Assembly: GCA_943737045.1 (NCBI GenBank) | Contig: CALSFV010000048.1 | Span: forward strand, 620,001-684,000 | DNA: 64,000 nt | Source: Parapristionchus giblindavisi | Taxonomy: Eukaryota > Nematoda > Chromadorea > Rhabditida > Diplogasteridae | Direction: 5' to 3' | In this document: piece after piece, positions 61,296 through 64,000 of the stretch | How the letters are laid out: each line of letters opens with the position of its first letter | Numbering within the stretch: position 1 is the first letter of the stretch | Position numbers and translations under genes: made by a program | Notes under the pieces: generated by a model | Databases searched by the model: none | What the model saw: the letters and a program-made list of their open reading frames with translations, nothing else | What the model was told of the DNA's origin: nothing

Positions 61296-62753
61296 ACCGT
61301 ATTCCTTGTAGGCGGTTCTGGACGAACTGGCGGCGCGGCGAGCTGCCGAGGTGCAGGCGCGCATCGAGGCGGCGATGCGGGCGGCGGAAGAGCAGCGGCG
61401 CGCACAAGAAGAAGCGGCAGCGCTACAAGGTATCCATTCCCTACCTATGCTTTATAGTTATAGTTACATCTTCATTATCTGTTAATTCAACCTTACCACC
61501 TCATTGGGGGATTGTATTTATGTGTCCCTAATGTTAGTTCTCTATGTATCTCATTATTCTTGCTTACCTGAAATCCACATAAAGATCATATTTTTCATAC
61601 CCTCACAGTGTGAGGAATGGCCCACTATATTCGGCTAATTTTCAGGGACGACCCACTATATACAGCTTATTTTTATGTGAAAGATTAGAATTAAAACGAA
61701 AAATAACGATATTTCTAAATTGACCCACTACATAAAAATAATTCGGTGAGGGTATCGAAAATGTATACTAAAGATGTTATTATTAAGGACAGCGCGCGTA
61801 TGACGCGGAGCAGGTGCGCGCCCACGTCGAGCGTCTGCGGCAGATGAGCGGCGCGGAGACGCGGCGCATCGGCGCGGAGGAGGCGCTCGAGTTGCTAGCG
61901 ATCGCCGGCGGCATCCCGCGTATCCCCGCGGAGGCCATCGCGCACCCTGCCAATGGCGCGATTGTCCTAGCTGCTGGATACTCAGATGGGTGAGTAGCGA
62001 TTTGCATATGCCTTATGCATCGTTGCATTTGCCCTACGTGCCTACGCCGTAACCTCCGCCGTAACGACGGAGACGCGGCAGAGGAGGTTACGGCGTAGGC
62101 ATGTAAGGCAAATGTAACGATGCCTTACACTGAGAGTTCTGACATTACTATAAGGTTGGCTTGAATACTGTAGGTGTCATGGAACATTGTTGTGGTTTTT
62201 GCAGCGGTTGTAGTTGTGTAGTTTGTGGTTGCGATAAAATTTCAAAAGTGACCCGTTTTTTTATAATCCAACCAATTTATGAACTGACCCGTGCCCACAA
62301 TGTGAGTGCTCGAAAATGCATGCTTGCAATCAATGGAAAGGATATCTGTCTTTTTTTTGCAGATCCGTATCGATATACGAGAATGGAGGTCTTCCTCACC
62401 TCCCAGCGACTCTTCACGGAATCGAAGCTCCTCTAGCTCCAGCTCCAGAAGTAGCTCAAGCTCCCATTCAGCATGAAGCTCCGGTGGTCGAATCCACTGA
62501 TGCTGCTAGTACCTCATCTCTCGTTCCTGCGTCAGCAGAGCTTATCGCTGCAGCTCCCGAGGCACCAGCTCAGACTCAGTCAATCGATACCGGCTCGAGC
62601 TCGGTCACGCCCCCATCTGTTGAGCCAATCGCCGCGTTCGCTGAGGGCGGAGCCTCGTCGTCTCGACCAATCAGCCAGCGTCCACTTCCGCAGCCAGGCT
62701 CCTCTCGCACGCAGACCTGTCGACTGCCCAATCTGCCTACTGCACGCGTTGAG
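51630..62753 (+). CDS. Large polyQ/Ala-Pro-rich coiled-coil protein, 18+ exons, runs off the window
   Basis: Not assignable to a named family. Exons: 51630-51773, 52427-52484, 53259-53479, 53686-53820, 54021-54143, 54468-54512, 56322-56426, 56478-56549, 56828-57063, 57241-57334, 57527-57693, 58070-58148, 58553-58611, 59680-59947, 61011-61061, 61312-61429, 61788-61989, 62363-62753; all junctions are in phase, and the last donor (GAG|GTGAG) is phase 0 into sequence beyond 64000. Layout: MDEPPTVIDPALVAAAQIVA start; a Q-rich block in exon 3; Ala/Pro/Ser-rich middle; QQ-rich exons 8-9; LTPPELRRISTLIERELQRR; then a long Ala/Glu/Arg helix (exons 14-17) typical of coiled coil; then a Pro/Ala/Ser tail. 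The composition suggests a nuclear scaffold or cofactor, but that is inference. The frame is also open upstream of the ATG to an acceptor-like TTTGAG at 51573, so the true start may lie upstream. Coding exons are G+C-rich in an A+T-rich background. Confidence 0.85.
51750..51912. repeat. Duplicated exon end flanking a MITE remnant
   Basis: CATGGCCGAATTATGATCAA plus CGTGT occurs at the end of exon 1 (about 51751-51775) and again at 51889-51913, each followed by a GT donor (GTAAGT and GTGAGT). A CATACATTTTCG-family remnant (51780-51886) lies between. Confidence 0.85.
51933..52103. mobile_element. MITE with CTCCGGTTTTGCAGGGTA ends
   Basis: Inverted ends of about 38 bases (CTCCGGTTTTGCAGGGTA.. 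and ..TACCCTGCAAAACCGGAG), with AAGTAAGTAAAAAGTAAGT inside. In intron 1 of the large gene. Confidence 0.85.
52262..52371. mobile_element. hAT-type MITE, CATAGGTCGAA family
   Basis: Starts CATAGGCCGAAAAGTACG, ends TTCGACCTATC. Flanked by CCAAGTAT on both sides. Confidence 0.8.
52774..52925. mobile_element. Element with a ~50-bp perfect hairpin
   Basis: GGTAATATATGATTGAAGAC.. to GATAAATC is exactly mirrored after an AATATCGTC spacer. The leading CGCCCGAGGCGCAACAGCAA is shared with 53866-53885. Confidence 0.85.
53862..53930. repeat. Partial copy of the 52774 element
   Basis: TATCTGCGCCCGAGGCGCAA then CAGCAATTGAATGAACAAT and an ACTCTCCGGAGTGT hairpin. Confidence 0.7.
54633..54757. mobile_element. 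CATAGGTCGAA-family MITE (degenerate left end)
   Basis: CTTAGGTCAAAAAGTATG to CTAGCTACTCGACCTATG, with CCTGACC modules. Confidence 0.7.
54758..56232. repeat. Long foldback repeat, 1.47 kb
   Basis: Left tip CTCCCCTAGGGTTGC is matched by GCAACCCTAGTCTCCCC at about 56217-56233. Arms of over 300 bases pair, with shared GTCTCATTGGGGGACGAGGC and GATACGATAACCACGAA blocks. The left arm has an internal partial duplication (55316-55460). It fills the intron between exons 6 and 7 of the large gene. Confidence 0.88.
56582..56690. mobile_element. Palindromic MITE (CGCCGTAACCTCCGCCGTAA)
   Basis: GCATTTGCCTTACGTGC at the left, GGCAAATGTAACGATGCAT at the right; see 5951 and 62020. Confidence 0.78.
57971..58053. 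repeat. (ATT)n tract before exon 12
   Basis: About 27 ATT units ending 17 bases before the acceptor at 58069. Confidence 0.93.
59006..59078 (-). other. tRNA-like sequence (pseudogene or SINE head)
   Basis: On the minus strand, TGGCGTAGTGG fits box A, and GTGGGTTCGAATCCCGC is a perfect T-arm and box B. The acceptor stem does not pair (GCTGAGA against CCGGCGC) and no regular anticodon arm forms, so it is not a working tRNA. The sequence continues to about 58915 with no A tail. Confidence 0.6.
59218..59396. mobile_element. hAT-type MITE (CATACATAGGCGCC family)
   Basis: Ends CATACATAGGCGCC and CCCGCCCATGTATG; perfect 8-base duplications GTTACTAT (59210-59217, 59397-59404). Inside: GGTGCCCCCTGTAAAATTAG repeats. 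A partial relative is at 29245-29390. Confidence 0.9.
60003..60462. mobile_element. MITE with ATGTGGTGTTAA ends, split by another MITE
   Basis: ATGTGGTGTTAAAATCTTGG at the left, CCTAGAGTTTAACACCACAT at the right; shares tips with 35764-36219. Interrupted by 60051-60279. Confidence 0.82.
60051..60279. mobile_element. hAT-type MITE, CATACATTTTCG..CGAAAATGTATG (nested)
   Basis: Perfect 8-base duplications ATTTTGCG (60043-60050, 60280-60287). Interior has GATCGGGTCAGTTTTG-like repeats. Confidence 0.93.
60728..60929. mobile_element. hAT-type MITE, CATAGGTCGAA family
   Basis: Ends CATAGGTCGAAAAGTAGG and GCTATCCGACCTATG; perfect 8-base duplications AGAACGCC. About four internal CCTGACCGGATTTTGAGCC modules, like 42671-42875. 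Confidence 0.93.
61210..61291. repeat. (ATT)n tract before exon 16
   Basis: About 27 ATT units ending 20 bases before the acceptor at 61311. Confidence 0.93.
61592..61772. mobile_element. MITE, CATACATTTTCG family (inverted)
   Basis: CATACCCTCACAGTGTGAGG at the left and GAGGGTATCGAAAATGTAT at the right; GACCCACTATAT inside. It ends 16 bases before exon 17. Confidence 0.75.
62020..62128. mobile_element. Palindromic MITE (CGCCGTAACCTCCGCCGTAA)
   Basis: TGCATCGTTGCATTTGCCCT at the left, AAGGCAAATGTAACGATGCC at the right; closest to 56582. Confidence 0.8.
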
Positions 62754-62764
62754 GTGAGCACACT

Positions 62765-62890
62765 TGGTTACTGTAGTTGTTGATTACGGTAGATTTGGTT
62801 ACTGTAGTTGTTGATTACGGTATATTTGGTTACTGTAGCTATTGATTACGGTAGATTTCGAGTATTTTTTTTCAATTGATTTGGTTACGG
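62765..62890. repeat. TTGATTACGGTAGATTTGGT tandem repeat
   Basis: About four 31-bp units with TTACTGTAG and TTACGGTAG variants at the start of the intron after exon 18. Confidence 0.88.
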
Positions 62891-63788
62891 TAGTTCTCTT
62901 TCGCTTCGTACTAGTTGGTTTCAACGAAGTGTTATTTCGAGTGCCATTCTGTTCAAGTTTTTGTAACATATCTGCCTGCTTGTTATAGTACTTGTATGCG
63001 TTATCTTGTCCTATTCGTCTTTTCTTTGCACTAATAATTACAGATTCTTGCATTTGCTCGCTTAATTCTTGCGCATTTTCCTGTATACCTATATCTATGC
63101 CTCTCAGCATCTCTTTTCCTTAATGCCCCTTTTTCCTTTATTAATCCCTCTGTTCACGACTTTATCTATCGCACTGGCCTGTAATCGTATTTTTGAATCT
63201 CTATCTCGATATTATCGTGTAATGCATAATCAAAAGCACGTCCCGGGCAATTTTTATTCTCCAATCTGGCAACACTCTCTCATAGACTCCTAGGGAGAGT
63301 GTCTTGATAGATGCCGGCTGGCCACAGTGCACTGTCCTCTGTCGAATGGCCTCTGACCGGCCATTCAACAAGTAATTGCCAGTGGCGTGCCATTGGCCCT
63401 GAGTCGTTTTGTACCAGTGATAATTTGTTCGTCATTCATGAAATGAATGGGATGAGCGATGAGAGAGGGGTTGGCTGTGCCCTGTAATCATGTATTCTAT
63501 GCGCATGGCCGGCCATTGTCCTCATCCCTATCTCTCCAACAAAGCCCTCGACCCTTTCATTATACGCGTTTTGTAAGGAATAATTAGACGGGGGGGGCGG
63601 ACATGCCCGTAATGATCGATAACCTGCTGGTCCCTCTTATCTTGTCTTCGTTATAGCCCGCTTGTCTTCGTTACCTGTCCTTTTTTAGAAATCGATTGCT
63701 GCGCACTTCCCTGTTTATTTTTTTGGCCCCAGACAATATTGACCACCCTCTCCACCTCTCCCATTCTCCATTCATTATGCTCGCATAT

Positions 63789-63907
63789 GCAGTATTCTGG
63801 TCCAAGCCATTTTTCTTCCAAAGCAAGACAAAGGAGAGACCATTGTATTCGAGAGAGTTTGTATGTTGAGCGGTCGTTCTTGCTTTGAAAGTCATGAGAA
63901 CGCTGTG
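63789..63907. mobile_element. Short MITE (CAGTATTCTGG family), copy 2
   Basis: Near-identical to 44670-44791; only a few differences over ~120 bases. Confidence 0.72.
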
Positions 63908-64000
63908 GCATGCGCGATCAATCACCGCCAAAATGAGTGTGTATTTGATTTGCAAAATAGCCTGAGCCAAGAAGCTACCATCTAAACAGCTAAAACAGTA

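Larger units (their letters stand above)
62754..64000. other. Start of the intron after exon 18; no further exon seen
   Basis: Apart from the tandem repeat at its start and the MITE at 63789, I found no exon continuing the large gene. Inverted ORFs here (62799-63110, 63651-63970) lack splice or family support. Confidence 0.55.

Overview
The window looks like a repeat-rich nematode chromosome, probably a free-living Rhabditida-type worm. Genes are cut into many short exons. Introns use GT..TTTCAG, and several start codons lie only a few bases after a TTTCAG-like acceptor, as expected for spliced-leader trans-splicing. No ORF in the window is a long uninterrupted host gene. I assembled the gene models by hand from splice sites and codon phase; every exon in the four main models joins in phase. 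The species cannot be named from sequence alone.

Layout. (1) 1-14246 is a head-to-tail duplication of a 7,123-bp unit; I saw one base difference between the copies (6790 versus 13913). The units carry broken 3' parts of a histidine acid phosphatase gene, a LINE fragment, a Tc1-like wreck, MITEs and a 30-bp minisatellite. (2) 14252-17694 (minus) is the intact parent gene: 13 exons, 389 aa, signal peptide, RHGNRNP active-site motif. (3) 18.0-21.0 kb holds a LINE 3' end and a long foldback repeat. (4) 21301-24226 (plus) is an 11-exon gene for a 420-aa membrane-anchored Lys/Glu-rich protein that I do not recognise. (5) 24.2-29.6 kb has no convincing gene and several MITEs. (6) 29628-43384 (plus) is a 9-exon acyl-protein thioesterase gene (216 aa, Ser112/Asp165/His197). 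Its introns are swollen with mobile DNA: hAT-type MITEs, a 5'-truncated Penelope-like reverse transcriptase, a foldback, and a 3.9-kb inverted-repeat-bounded element with G+C-rich palindromic arrays, an unfamiliar spliced gene and a mariner copy. (7) 44322-45138 is a two-exon gene for a 125-aa protein. (8) 45.2-51.6 kb is repeats. (9) 51630 to at least 62753 (plus) is at least 18 exons of a large polyQ/Ala-Pro-rich, coiled-coil protein running off the right edge.

The dominant theme is non-autonomous DNA transposons. At least eight inserts have inverted ends and 8-bp target duplications that I could read directly (one with a single mismatch, one with a variant terminus), pointing to the hAT superfamily, and several are nested. 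No hAT transposase gene is visible. Four long foldback repeats and several sequence-biased intron repeats (TTTGATC, ATT, TTACGGTA) complete the picture. The host genes are not evidently one pathway: a secreted phosphatase, a depalmitoylase, and three proteins of unknown role.
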